Shown: positions 23,591 through 34,289 of the stretch, piece after piece
How positions within the stretch are numbered: the stretch's first letter is position 1
How the letters are laid out: each line of letters opens with the position of its first letter
Assembly: GCA_948567375.1 (NCBI GenBank)
Contig: OX419762.1
Span: forward strand, 23,018,608-23,082,607
Origin: Lunularia cruciata
Lineage: Eukaryota > Streptophyta > Marchantiopsida > Lunulariales > Lunulariaceae
Reading direction: 5' to 3'
Length of the DNA: 64,000 nucleotides
Position numbers and translations under genes: made by a program
The notes under the pieces: generated by a model
Seen by the model: the letters and a program-made list of their open reading frames with translations, nothing else
Database searches by the model: none
What the model was told of the DNA's origin: nothing

Positions 23591-24130
23591 GCTCCTATTT
23601 TGAGGAGACCAATCAGAGGATGACCATTTCAGGTTCATACTGATTGGAGTATGTTGGGGCTTGGAGCGGTGCTCACCCAACATGATGATGATGGGAAGAA
23701 GTTTTTGGTGGCCTATGCTAGGTGCTCCAACAATTCAGCAGAGGTGAAGTATAGTTCATATGAGGGAGAGTGCTTGGTAGCAGTTTGGGCAATAGCACAT
23801 TTCTAATGTTACCTATTTGGTAACCCCTTCACTCTCATCACTAATCATCAGCCGTTGAAGTGGTTGATGGAGTCCGAAAAGCTTTCAAGGAAGCTTGCAT
23901 GATGGGCTTTGATTATGAGAGTATGATTTCATGGTTGTTCATAGATCTAGAGTGGTGAACCGTGATGCAGATGGGTTGAGTAGAAACCTATGTCCTAGCC
24001 AGCAGGATCAGACCAGAGGACGTTGGCATGGCGAGACAGATGAGGACATGGTGCCAAGTTGGCATGCATCTACCTTTCTGTTTATATTTTTTGAGGCTTT
24101 GGTGGTATCTCTCTCAACACATACAAGATG
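23591..24130 (+). pseudogene. A2 RNase H and connection to integrase
   Basis: RNase H blocks are FQVHTDWSMLGLGAVLTQHD (first Asp), VKYSSYEGECLVAVWAIAHF (Glu), and TLITNHQPLKWLMESEKLS. After a frame change the tail reads NRDADGLSRNLCPSQQDQT, the equivalent of the NxxADxLSR end. It is closely matched by A4 on the minus strand, where this part is less damaged. Confidence 0.88.
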
Positions 24131-24289
24131 AGTTATTAAGGTCATAGATCTAGAGAGTGAAGATATTGGTACAGTTCAACAAGACATTCATGATGATGTC
24201 TTAGTGATGGACTATCTTTGCACTAGTGTTGTGGGTAGCAAGTTAGGGCCAAGGAGAGAGACCATGTTCTTTAACAAGCTAGATGGTTC

Positions 24290-25260
24290 AGATTGGAGGG
24301 TACACACCTTTTGTGTGAATGGGAGATGGTAGAGTGCAAGTGTTACCACTTCCATCTCAAAGACCACATTTGGTCTGTCATGCTCATGAGGAGCTAGGAT
24401 ATTTTGGAGTAAAGCGTACATACAACTTACTCCAGAGTCAATATTGGTGGCACAGTATGCAGCCCAAGGTAAAGCAATTTGTTGCTAGATGTGTGGTTTG
24501 TGACCGATTTAGAGCATCATTCAATGCTCATAGCCCATAGTTATAGCCATTACCTATCGTGGGTTGAGTTACCATTGGAGTTTGGACTTTGTTGGACCTT
24601 TATTGCTGACTGTGAGACATCATTGGTATGTCTTGGTGATGGTGGAACACTTCTCCAAGTAGATTGAGTTGGTAATACTTCCTAACAAGTCTAGTGAAGG
24701 GATAGCTTACTTGTTCTTGGATTGAGTTCTTAGTTATTTTGGTGCACCAACTAAGGCTTTGACTGATCAGGGTAAAAATTTCTTGGGGGAGTTTTAGGTC
24801 TTGTGTGACAAGGCTTTGATTGATCACCGTACTACCTCTTGAGATCACCCTAAGGCAGATGGCTTAATAGAGAGAGTGGTTCAGACAGTGAAGAGAGGAT
24901 TGCAAAAGTATAGTTTGTAGAAAGGCCACTTGGGAGATTGGGATCTCCAATTACCTTGGTTGGCCATGGGCTATTGGTTCAGCCATCAAGCTTCCTTAGC
25001 ATTTTTCTCTCTGTACTTTCTACTTGATAGATGAGATCCAGATTTACCTTTAGCCATTTGTCAAGATGCTACTATAGTCTTGGACTTGGATGACCTAGAT
25101 GTATGGATGAGTGCATGTTCTCAATGGGCAAAGATCTTTAGGAGAGTGATGCCGATGGCCTTTGAGAACTTGGCAATTGCTTAGCATAGAGATACTTTAT
25201 GTTATGCTACCATTCAAGGAGGAAGTTATAGACCCTCGATCTGTTGATTTCATCCAGGAG
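24290..25260 (+). pseudogene. A2 integrase
   Basis: Zinc-binding part: LVCHAHEELGYFGVKRTYNL and QFVARCVVCDRF, a complete H-H-C-C set (open piece 24,319-24,540). The core is recognisable only in fragments because of frame changes. Comparison with A4 supplies the Asp of the FAGP block, the TDQG block and the Glu of the LAERVVQTVKRGL block. The role is insertion of element DNA into chromosomes. It is followed without a gap by the PHD region. Confidence 0.82.
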
Positions 25261-25369
25261 ACTATGTATATTTATAGCAAACATCACCAATAACACTTGA
25301 TGTTTTGACAAGCCGCACTATCTTGAGAGTGTGTGAGGTTTTGCCATTTGAAGTCCTTGCATTAGAAGG

Positions 25370-25612
25370 ACGTGATGGTGTTGTTTGGAAGGATCATATG
25401 CACAATTGTGCGCAATTGTGTGCCATGCCACCTCCCAAACATTGATGGTACTATGGACCCAAGCTTGGCATTTGTACGTGCAGGCTTGAGGTGAATGTTA
25501 TGGGGCTCTTCTAGTGGAGCTACTACTATGTTGGTGTATGATAGTTGTTTGAGAGGATGGCATATGGTATGTATGACTCCTCCCCTCACGGTGGTTCCTC
25601 AGGGACAGGGGT
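25370..25612 (+). pseudogene. A2 PHD-finger module
   Basis: C-terminal module of pol. It reads TTMLVYDSCLRGWHMVCMTP and VVPQGQGLCPRCT. The last CxxC, the His and the following Cys of a C4HC3 PHD finger are present. The first CxxC pair is damaged (stop and MLWG) and one Cys is Tyr (VYDSC). PHD fingers bind histone tails. Placed after integrase, it could steer integration or tether the element to certain chromatin. Intact versions are in A3 and A4. Confidence 0.82.
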
Positions 25613-25790
25613 TATGTCCTAGATGTACTTGACCTATAGCTAGTTCATTCTTTATATGGTATAGATTGCAGACACGCGACTAACAATGGGGCTCCATAGC
25701 ACCCAACCTCTTGATCTTTGCCCATCATAGTGTATACCATATACTTGGAGAAGATGGCTATCTGGAGTTAGAGGGACCTAACCGCCAGCT

Positions 25791-25801
25791 AGGAGAGCAG
25801 T
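25791..25801 (+). other. A2 polypurine tract
   Basis: AGGAGAGCAG directly before TGTGGCAC (start of segment b). Confidence 0.6.
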
Positions 25802-25906
25802 TGTGGCACTTTAGAGTTTATGTATTACTTATGTGTGAGTTATGCTTCTATTGTGTATGATGTTGATAGCAATGTATGTTGTGTAGAGATGTATATATGC
25901 ATGACA
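25802..25906 (+). repeat. A2 3' terminal segment b
   Basis: A 105-bp segment from TGTGGCACTTTAGAG to ATATATGCATGACA, followed by ATTT. It has the same length and end point as both b copies of A4. Segment a does not follow. Confidence 0.85.
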
Positions 25907-25910
25907 ATTT

Positions 25911-26250
25911 ACATTATCCATTTCCAAAATATAATGATATAAATAATTGAGATCCATAAAGAGAAATCACTTGATTGGTTTGTGAGAGGACTGAAAATGT
26001 ACATTAAATTAGAAGTAGCCATGCATAAACATTTGGAAGAGGCCATGCAATTAGCCAAGCACTTTGATTCTTTAGTTACCACCACTTTGTTTGAATCCCA
26101 AACTTCACATAACTTTCAAACTCATCAAGCACGTGTGGATGGCTTAACATTGATATAGATTGATATCATCCAATAAAGACTACTTAGCACTATAAATTAA
26201 GAACAGTTGCAATAAAATATTAGTTGTTTCTATTATTGCCAAATTGAATG
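25911..26250 (+). pseudogene. Family C gag, part after the A2 insertion
   Basis: One frame reads HKEKSLDWFVRGLKMYIKLE, then VAMHKHLEEAMQLAKHFDSLV. This matches the end of the retrotransposon gag domain (WFxxGL...TLEEAMQLAxxxD). It picks up in frame with the codons before the nested insertion at 17,038, which argues that A2 landed inside gag. The sequence is then lost to stops. Confidence 0.75.
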
Positions 26251-26589
26251 TTGCATTGATAAATGACCAAGTAAGAATTGATGTCATTGACCAAGTAGCC
26301 AAATGGAGTTCATGGAAAGCAATGATTAAGGAAATAGAGATTCCCAATAAGAGATATTGAGCCACTTATTAGGAACCTCATTAAGAGATTTAAGCTTTGA
26401 TTTATGCAAGTTTGACTCATTTATAAGGTATGATATCAAAGCATGATCATAAAATTGTAGCTGATTGTAAGAGCTCTAAAAACTATATTTCTATACAATT
26501 AGCAAAAGGAATTACATATTCCTATGAAGCCAATATTAGATAACAAATTGATGATGGTAGATGATAGAAAGAGTTCTGAATTTTGTACC

Positions 26590-27660
26590 TCATATTCTGT
26601 TGAATTCAAGGTTAGGAAAGAGTATTCAAGGTGCACGAGATTTGTAATAGTTCCAATACATTAAGAAAAAGTGGTCAAAAAGCTAGTCCAAAAGTTTTCA
26701 TACATAGTTCTTGATAATCTTCCAAAAGTTTTACTCTTTGATCAAGGTGTGCACTTCAAGGTCAAGCTCTTGTCAAGTTCTATTGCAATGAGTATGGACC
26801 CAAACCAAAGGAATTAAAGGAACTCCAAATAAAATTAACTAAAATGTTAGAGAAGGATGTTATATGGCATAGCCTATCTCCTTGGGGAGCACTTGTACTA
26901 AGATGTATTTTGTATTAAAGATGGATGGATGACTTTGATTCTACATTGACTACTATAGTTTTAATAAAGAACAATGCATATCCTTTTCCTTGAATTGATG
27001 ACTTGTTGGATCAACTAAGTGGAGCACACTAATAACCATAGTTGGTTTTCCAAAATAGCTATTAGTAGATTCTAATTTATGGAGAAGATGTACAAAAGAT
27101 AATATTTTGTACATGGTATGAGCATTTTGAATGAAGAGTTTAATCTTTTGGGTTCACTCATGCTACAACAACTTGCATGGATCAAATGTATTGGATGTTA
27201 GAGTGCTTTGATATAGTGCTCTTGGATGACATTTTAATTTACAAGAAGACAAAGAAAAAAATACAAAAACCATGTTTGAGAAGTCTTAAGACAACTACAA
27301 AATTGGAAACTTATATTGCAAGAAATCCAAGTGTGTCTTGTAATAGAAGGAAGTTAATTTCTTATGCACAAGAAATCAAAGTTTACCTTCTAATAGAAAA
27401 AATTTACCTTCTTTGAGGATTAAGATTGAAGAAGGGAAAATCAAGTTATTATTGATTGGCCTAGTCCTAAAGATATTTAAAAAATCTAAGGATTTAATGG
27501 ATAGGCAATATTTTATTGATGGTTCATACATTATTATTCTCATGTAGCTGCACCGTTAAAATAAATCTTGGAGAAAACAATAAGCTTTGAGTGTACCTCA
27601 AAGCAAGAAGAATATTCCAAAAACTTCAGGACATAGTGTCTTCACAACCCATCCTCCAAC
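26590..27660 (+). pseudogene. Family C reverse transcriptase and start of RNase H
   Basis: Blocks in order are PKPKELKELQIKLTKMLEKD, IWHSLSPWGALVL, KNNAYPFPCIDDLLDQLSGA (wording altered by a stop), HATTTCMDQMYWML and the catalytic box LLDDILIYKK with both Asp residues kept. After the thumb region, SKQEEYSKNF marks the beginning of RNase H. Stops and frame changes are common. The next family-like text is the solo LTR starting at about 27,677. Confidence 0.85.
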
Positions 27661-27676
27661 ATATGATTTTTAACTA

Positions 27677-28095
27677 TTAGAATAATATACCATTAGCAAG
27701 AGCTAATATGGAGTTAGCAAAATCTGTGTAAGTAAAAGGAGGTAAACAAACATATATTTAGGAAATTCCAAGAATGTTATAAAAACATTTAGGAAGCTTC
27801 TTTGCAAGAAGTTGCTCAGAAACTTCAAAAGATTGAGTAACTTGTACTCCAAGATTATGGTTTAGCTTAGCTTCCACATCAAATAAACTACTAGCATAGC
27901 TTACACTCCAAGAAAGGTGGCTTTTAGAACAAGCCTTCCTTAGAAGCTTCTTAGAAACCTTGAACCTAAGTTGCTTATAAATACCAAAGGACAAACTTAA
28001 CCAACGTATTTAGAGTTTCACTCAGTTTAGAGTTTCAATTTGATATTCCATTCTCCTATTTCTCTACTTGTTCTTTTTCAACTGCCTTGTGTGGT
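27677..28095 (+). repeat. Solo family C LTR nested in RNase H
   Basis: Shares CTTGTACTCCAAG, GCTTATAAATACCAAAG and the AGAAGCTTC-type blocks with the LTRs at 15.9 and 29.9 kb, including a TATA box (TATAAATA). RNase H sequence stops before it and resumes after it. No internal element sequence accompanies it, so it is a solo LTR. Confidence 0.75.
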
Positions 28096-28179
28096 TACTT
28101 TTTATGATTATAACCTTGTAATCACAACTATGCTATAGCTTCCCAAATAGATTACATCCTATTGTTTTTTTATCTCAAT

Positions 28180-28680
28180 GTCTAAAAGCAATAAAAAGGA
28201 ATTATTTTGCTCAAGTTGGAGAACAATTTGCAATGGTATATACAACAAAATGTGGAGATATTAAATCTTAGAGAAACAAGTGATAATGTATACCAATCAC
28301 AAATCCTTGTTTTGACTTTACATATGGAGCATATGAAGAGTAGACATCATTGGTAGGAGAAGAAACTATAATTTTTTGATATCAAGCTTGAGTATAAACT
28401 AGTAAAGTTCCATATTACTCTAAATGTCTTGTCACAACAACTTCATTTGAAGATTCTTTCTAAATCTATCATAATAGTGGCAATTACCAGAATGTTGGTT
28501 GACCCAAAGATCCAAATAGAGTTCAAGGTTGATTTACAAAAAACACCTTTCTTTTATCTTGTGCAAAGTCACCTTGCAATACTTAACAAGGATTACAACA
28601 CCTTTTCTTACAAATTTTCTTACAAAATGGCCTTCTATTTTGCAAGAACCAAATCTTTGTTCTGACTATAAGAGACGTAT
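28180..28680 (+). pseudogene. Family C RNase H, part after the solo LTR
   Basis: Fragments in shifting frames read CLKAIKRNYFAQVGEQFAMV, VIMYTNHKSLF (TDHKSL block) and FFDIKLEYKLVKFHITLNVL with SQ. The last piece matches the end of gypsy RNase H (FDIxIxYxPGKxNxVADALSR). Confidence 0.75.
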
Positions 28681-29700
28681 GACTTATGTAAATTCAAGAA
28701 ACACCTGACTTGCCAATTGCTGATCACATGGGTGTGGACAAGACATTGGATACCCTAAAATATTGATGGTAGTAAGAAAATATGGCTTAAGAGGTTTGAC
28801 AATTTGTTTGATCTTGTGAGAGCTGCCAATGCAACAAGATAAGAAACTATAAATTTGGTAAAATACTTCAACCACTACCAATTTCATATACCCAATATAA
28901 ACATATAAGCTTATACCTAATCAAATCTTTGAAAAAGATGGATCAAGGCCATCCAACAATCATGTTGTTTGTTGATAAGCTCAAAAAGAAAATTTAGTTG
29001 GTGCATATGATGGATATAGTAGATCCTCCAATGTTAGCTCAAATTTACTTTGATATTCTCTTCAAACATCATGGGATCACAAGTTCTTATCTTTGATTGA
29101 TTGTGATCCTAGATTCATTGCTAAATTTTGGCCAATGATCTTCAAGATACTCATCACCAAGATTGCATTGTTATAACCTATCAAAATCAAATTTATGGGC
29201 ATATAGAATAGCAAATTTCATCTTGCAAAATATACTACATGATTTTTTCAGTTTTCATCATACCAATTAAGATACTTGTCTTGTTATTGTCAAATTTATT
29301 GATAAGAATTCAAAGCATATGATCGTATGCTTCCTCACTTCTTTCTTAATTATGTGCAAGATCCACTTGTTCTAGATTCTCTTCTTACTCTACCATCCTC
29401 TCATGCTACTCATACTTCCATCTTCTTCCAATAAACATTGTCATGATATCACCTTTCAAGTAGGTGATAAGGTCATCTTTTCATTTAGTAAACTTCCTCT
29501 ACCTCTTGACAACCAAGTTTGTAAAATTGCTCATAATTAGATAGGTTTGTTTTATATTTCTCATATCATTTTTCCTATTATCTACAAATTTATCCTTCTT
29601 AGTCACGTGAAGATATATCATCTCTTCTATATTTTGAAATTAAAACCCTTTGTTCCCAACCATCTTCTTTTCCTACTTGTATATAACTTCCTTGTCCTCC
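28680..29700 (+). pseudogene. Family C integrase
   Basis: Zinc region: LPIADHMGVDKTLDTLKY, then CESCQCNKIRNYKFG with LQPLPIS (H and CxxC parts of HHCC). Core: MLFVDKLKKK and IYFDILFKHHGITSS, then DPRFIAKFW (second Asp block). The Glu block is worn away. The C-terminal module VGDKVIFSFSKLPLP, HVKIYHLFYILKLKPF resembles the GPF-type end. The frame is broken many times. Confidence 0.8.
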
Positions 29701-29922
29701 AATCTCTGTTAGTGACTATCAAGAATATAAATAGACCATATTATTACATGAAGAGACATCCAACATGGCCATAAAAAAAATTCAAATATAAGGTCATTTG
29801 AAAAGTTTATCTTCTTTATAATGCCACATGGAGCTTCTTTCTAATCTCCAAAACACTCAAACATCTATACAAGAGTTCACATGTTCTATGGCAACAAGGA
29901 TGCTATCAATTAGAGGTGGAGG

Positions 29923-29936
29923 AATATGTAATGATA
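29923..29936 (+). other. Family C polypurine tract
   Basis: AGAGGTGGAGGAATA lies directly upstream of the LTR start TGTAATGATATTG. Confidence 0.6.
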
Positions 29937-30390
29937 TTGATTTAGAAGAAACTAAGTAGAGTCAAAGGATATAGAACTTGCACACATCTAAAAATTCAAG
30001 AATGTTTTAGAAGTATCTAAGAAGCTTCTTATTGAGAGTCTATAAACTTCCAAAGGATGGACTAGCTTGTATGCTAAGTAAATGACTAGCTTAGCTTTTA
30101 CTCCAAGAAAGGTGGCCCTAGAGAGAAACTTCATTGAAAGCTTCTTGTTGAGAAGCTTCAAGAAACTTCCAAAGGATGCAGTAGCTTGTATGCCAATTAA
30201 ATGATTAGCTTAGCTTGTACTCCAAGAATTGTGGATCTAGAAAGGAACTTCTTTGCAAGTTCCCTTGGGGGAATTTTACTTATAAATACCAAAGCTTGGG
30301 CTTAGTCCAAGCATTTGGAGTTTCCCTCAATTAAGCATTATCAATTTTATGTTCTATTTTACTATTTATCTCTTTAGTCTATTACATTAA
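29937..30390 (+). repeat. Family C 3' LTR with internal duplication
   Basis: Starts TGTAATGATATTG as the 5' LTR does (TGTAATAATATTG). It carries ACTTATAAATACCAAAGC and GGGCTTAGTCCAAGCATTTG. It is longer than the 5' LTR because a ~115-bp block (AGAAGCTTC...CTTCCAAAGGATG...CTAGCTTAGCTT) occurs twice, at about 30,015-30,130 and 30,131-30,250. Confidence 0.8.
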
Positions 30391-30424
30391 AACTATAGAG
30401 ATTTAAAAAAATATAAAATATTTC

Positions 30425-30790
30425 AAAAGCATATAGAAAATTTCTTAGTATACAAGCTAATTTAGTTGCTCATTCAGCATACAAGTGACTTAATAATTTG
30501 AAAGTTTCAAGAAACTTCTCACCAAGAATCTTCTAGAAACTTCCAAAAAATGTGTAGTTTGTAATGACTAGCTTCTAAAAACCTCCAAAAAACTTCATAT
30601 TTTGTATGCAAAGTAATGATTAGCCTTGCTTGTATGCTAAGAAAGGTGATTTGTAGAAGGAAACTTCCCCTTGCAAACTTATAACTTGAGTTTACTTATA
30701 AATACCAAAGCTTTAGCTCAGCTAAAGCATTTGGAGTTTGAATTTGATCTTCCATTCTTATATATCTTTCCTTGGGTCGCTACATAAATG
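30425..30790 (+). repeat. Partial family C LTR
   Basis: Shares ACTTATAAATACCAAAGC and GCTAAAGCATTTGGAGTTTG with the family. Its 5' part is altered. It lies directly behind the 3' LTR, as an independent or tandem fragment. Confidence 0.65.
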
Positions 30791-33564
30791 AAACATAAAT
30801 TTCCCCTAAAAAGTAGCCATTTGTTTATCATCATTCCTTTTACCTTGCATGTGGCTATTACAAGCTCTTAATAAAGCAATTTGTAATAAAGCTATTACTT
30901 TCTAAAAATTCTAGATATATAACATCCCATTACAAGAAGTATGATCAACTTCCATAGAAAAGAAATTTCTTGTTATGCTATTGTAACTTTAACTTGAATG
31001 CATACTATGGTGCTTTAAATTTCAAAAGATTTTGTTTTTCTCTGTTTTACTTTGCCTTCTAATTTAAGCATGGGCTAAAGAAAAGAAGTATGCTAAGTCT
31101 AAAAGTAAACTTTAGATTGAACTTTGGACTTTGTACTTTATATTTCATATCAAAGTGTCTCTGTAGCATAGTTCTTTCAACTCAACTCCAAAACTTTCCA
31201 AAGACAAAGATACTTTCCAGCTTAGTTTACTTCTTTGCCATGAAGGAATATAAACTGAAGGCATACCTTTCCACATACATATATGGAAAAGAAGGAAGGT
31301 AAGCCAAAAGTTATTTTTACCTTTGGAAATTTTTGGGGTTAAGTTGAAGGAATTGTACTACAAAGACAATTTGCTCTAAAATACAAAATACAAAACATAA
31401 AGTCCAAAGTTCACTCCAAAGGCTAGAGTCTAGAGGCTAGAGTCCAAATTCCAAAGTCCACTCCAAAGAATAAAGTCAGAAGTTCACTCTAAAGGCTATA
31501 GTTTGAAGTACAGAGTCCAAAGTCCAATCCAAAATATAAAGTCTGAAGTAAAAAGTTCACTCCAAAGGTTCAATACCAAAGACCAAAGAAACTTCAAAGG
31601 CCTCCATTATGAAGGAATTCTATGCTGCACTCTGAGGCTAGTAATTTTTGTGGTTACATATCCAAATAGAGCAATCTTCATCTCTTTAGAAGGGTCTTTC
31701 CAATGACTTTCATTGATATAGAGCTTGCTAAAGTTATAAGTATTTGAAGTTTTGGAGTTCCAAAGGGTTGTAGAGTTAAAAGAAGAGCAAATTTGGTGGA
31801 TTGTATTCTTGATTTTATAAGTCCATTTCAAGTATTCTTTACATGTTAAAATTGTCTTTGCAATAGATTTTGATTAAGTCTGACTTGATTGTAGATATGT
31901 AGTGGAAGTTATGAACATTTTAATATCTTGAACATTTCTTGATTTTGGGCACAAGGCACAAATTTTTTATAAAAAATTAATGCATGATAAATTAAATCCC
32001 TAGGCTATAAATTGAGTGTTTCCATTCTAGAGATTACCCTTCTAGCTAGCTTTAAACTTGAAGGGACTTGAGTAGAAGTTGCATGTGCTATATGAAGTAG
32101 AATTGCAAGACCTTCAATACTTGTGACTATTTAGGCCATTGGAGAAGAAGAAGAGTTAATGACTATTAATTGTTGGAATAGTTAATTATGGTGTTTGGTA
32201 GATAGGTGATGAAAATTAGGTTTTATTGTAATCTCCCATATGTACCTAATTATTTAAGTATGCATCCATATTCAATTCAATAGAAGGTGATAAAGTGACA
32301 AAGTTATTTCTCTTCATTGCTTTCCTTAGTTCTTTATGAAGTGGCTCTTTCTTTCCAATGTGCAGTTTTGTAAATCTTTGTAGTTGGAGTTACTAATGCC
32401 TTGTGTGTTTAATCCTTGGGATTTGTAGTAGAATTCTAGAAACAAATGCTTTGAGGGAACTTTTGAGTGTTATAATGTCAATAGTAATCAAGGAATGTAC
32501 ATGTAAAGAGAGAAATATTTGTGGTAAAGTCTTCATTTTGGAAGTACTCATGCCTTTGAGGAATGGTAGAACATGTATCTTTTGGGGTTGAATTAGCACC
32601 TTTTGATTGAATCCTCACTTTGAGGGTATAATAAGAATTTACTCTTTGTGTGATTTTGATATTTCTTTTATACCCTTCTCTAGTGCACCTTCTTGGTGAT
32701 ATTATCCTCATTTGCAATACATCTATTGTATTGCAAAAAAATTCAAAGAAAAAAGCTATCATATAAAATAAAAAATACACAATCTAAGAGTAAGGTATCA
32801 GTCCAAAGATTACAATTCCCTTTGAAAGTACTCCAAAGAGTTACATTCCAGTCTTCTCCAAAGGTGAAAACCTTTCAAATATAAAATCAGAACCCATTCA
32901 AAGGTGTGCATTCCACTCTCCCTTCCAAAGGTGCAAAAGCTTGACACATAATATCTTCATTATGAAGGTTGATTATTCAAGTATTGAAAGTTTGGGTATT
33001 GCAAATATTATAGCACTGGTTAATCCTATCAAGGTATTGCTTTTAGATGATTATTACCTACACTAGGCATCAAACAAAAAAGGCACAAAGCAATGCTTAT
33101 TGCAAAGATTCAACAAATGCTCAAACATAAAGACATTAACACTTCATAAGGTAATTAAGAAAATGACAAAGAGCAATAGCTGACTCACTTATTTGCCTTA
33201 TGAAAATAGAAAATAAATCACTCTAGGTGCTTAGCTTAAATAGCTAGGTTTAAATTAGAGTTAAAAAGGCTACAAACTCGTTAACTTCCTCATGTTATAA
33301 AGACAATTGCTAATGTAATTGCTTCTCAGAATTTCTAACTATTGTGCCTCCTTGTCTTCTTGCTCTATTGACTATTGGGGTTCTAAAATTTCTATGTATG
33401 CTTTGAATATTTGCTTAACATCCAATAATGTCATTTTTTTTCTCTAAGCTCAATAATTTTACTCTCTATCTTAACTCACAAATCTACAACTACTTATTAT
33501 ATTGTTTCATCCTATAAAGTAAAGAAGACACCATTGCATGATAGTTTGTTCTTGCACTTTGCAC
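30791..33564. other. AT-rich intergenic DNA with CCAAAG-type microrepeats
   Basis: No gene found. Two clusters are rich in short CCAAAG/AAAGTCC repeats (31,373-31,620 and 32,790-32,945). TGTTGGAATAG near 32,173 resembles the start of a copia-type LTR, but no partner was found. Confidence 0.5.
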
Positions 33565-34232
33565 TATAACACCCATTGGTTCATTTCTGATTTACTAGGA
33601 TATTAAGTTTGGTATTGCAAGAAGTTGAAAGATATTGTTTAACCAAGCCAAGCCAAGTTTTTCATAATTAGCTAGGGTTCGTCATATCTAAGATAGAGGT
33701 GAATTAATTTTAGAGGAAGTTGAAAGAATAAACATCACTATCTATCTTCTAATGTATTGCCTTTGTGTTGTTTCCAGAAGTTTAGCTTTGAAAAAAGAGT
33801 TGAGAATTCTTGGGTTAACATGAAGCTTTTTGGTTCAAATTTTTTGATAATCCAAGGATAACACATGTGAAAGAATCAAAAACTTGGTTGTTGAGTCATA
33901 ATAAGACCACAAACTTATTTTGATGAGTTAGATATTACCTTAGCCTTTAAGACGACTTTTTACATAATAAATGAAGTTATTATAATAATAAGTAACTTTT
34001 GTGCATTGGTATTTCACAAGTATATAATCATCATTTCATTTGTGACCATCTCTCTTTGTTGAGTTCTTTAACAAGAATTATCTTGAGTCTTGGAAGTGCC
34101 TTGGAGTTTTAGCCTAAGAAGAGTGTATGGATTTTAATTCTTTGCCTTTTTAGTCTACGGTGTACTACCGTAATTGCCATTAGAGGTTCATCCTTAGCAA
34201 GAGATAGGATGGCTCTCAACCTAAAGTTGTAA
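33565..34232 (+). repeat. Family B LTR, copy 1
   Basis: Begins TATAACACCC (TGTAACACCC in copy 2) and aligns over about 670 bp with 40,233-40,935. Shared blocks include AGAGTTGAGAA, AGTAACTTT and CATTAGAGGTT. It is followed by TGGTATAAATAT, which resembles a decayed tRNA-Met primer site at 34,233. Confidence 0.75.
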
Positions 34233-34289
34233 TGGTATAAATATACTCACCTATCATTTCTACCATGATTTTGCATAGTCATTGGGTTG

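Larger units (their letters stand above)
17039..25906 (+). mobile_element. Family A gypsy element, copy A2, with methyltransferase and PHD domains
   Basis: An 8,868-bp insertion with both ends visible. Order: segment a (17,039-17,452), primer-site remnant and leader, gag with CCHC knuckle, protease, cytosine-C5 methyltransferase-like domain, RT, RNase H, integrase, PHD finger, polypurine tract, segment b (25,802-25,906). The outermost bases are TGTCA and TGACA, and ATTT (or AATTT) flanks both sides. The copy is full of stops and frameshifts but nearly full length, and it is the reference for the other three copies. The 5' end lacks segment b and the 3' end lacks segment a, so it has no complete LTR. 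Confidence 0.9.
15913..30390 (+). mobile_element. Family C Ty3/gypsy element with two nested insertions
   Basis: The layout is a 5' LTR at 15,913-16,301, a tRNA-Met-like primer site, and a gag region interrupted at 17,038 by copy A2. Gag resumes at 25,911 and is followed by RT (about 26,750-27,650). RNase H is interrupted by a solo family C LTR (about 27,677-28,095), then come RNase H and integrase (28,180-29,700), a polypurine tract and a 3' LTR (29,937 to about 30,390). Each domain resumes in the correct order after each insertion, which supports a single host element. Confidence 0.82.

Noticed and set aside
32173-32400. Copia LTR beginning TGTTGGAATAG
   Set aside because: No second copy, primer site or copia domain in the window.
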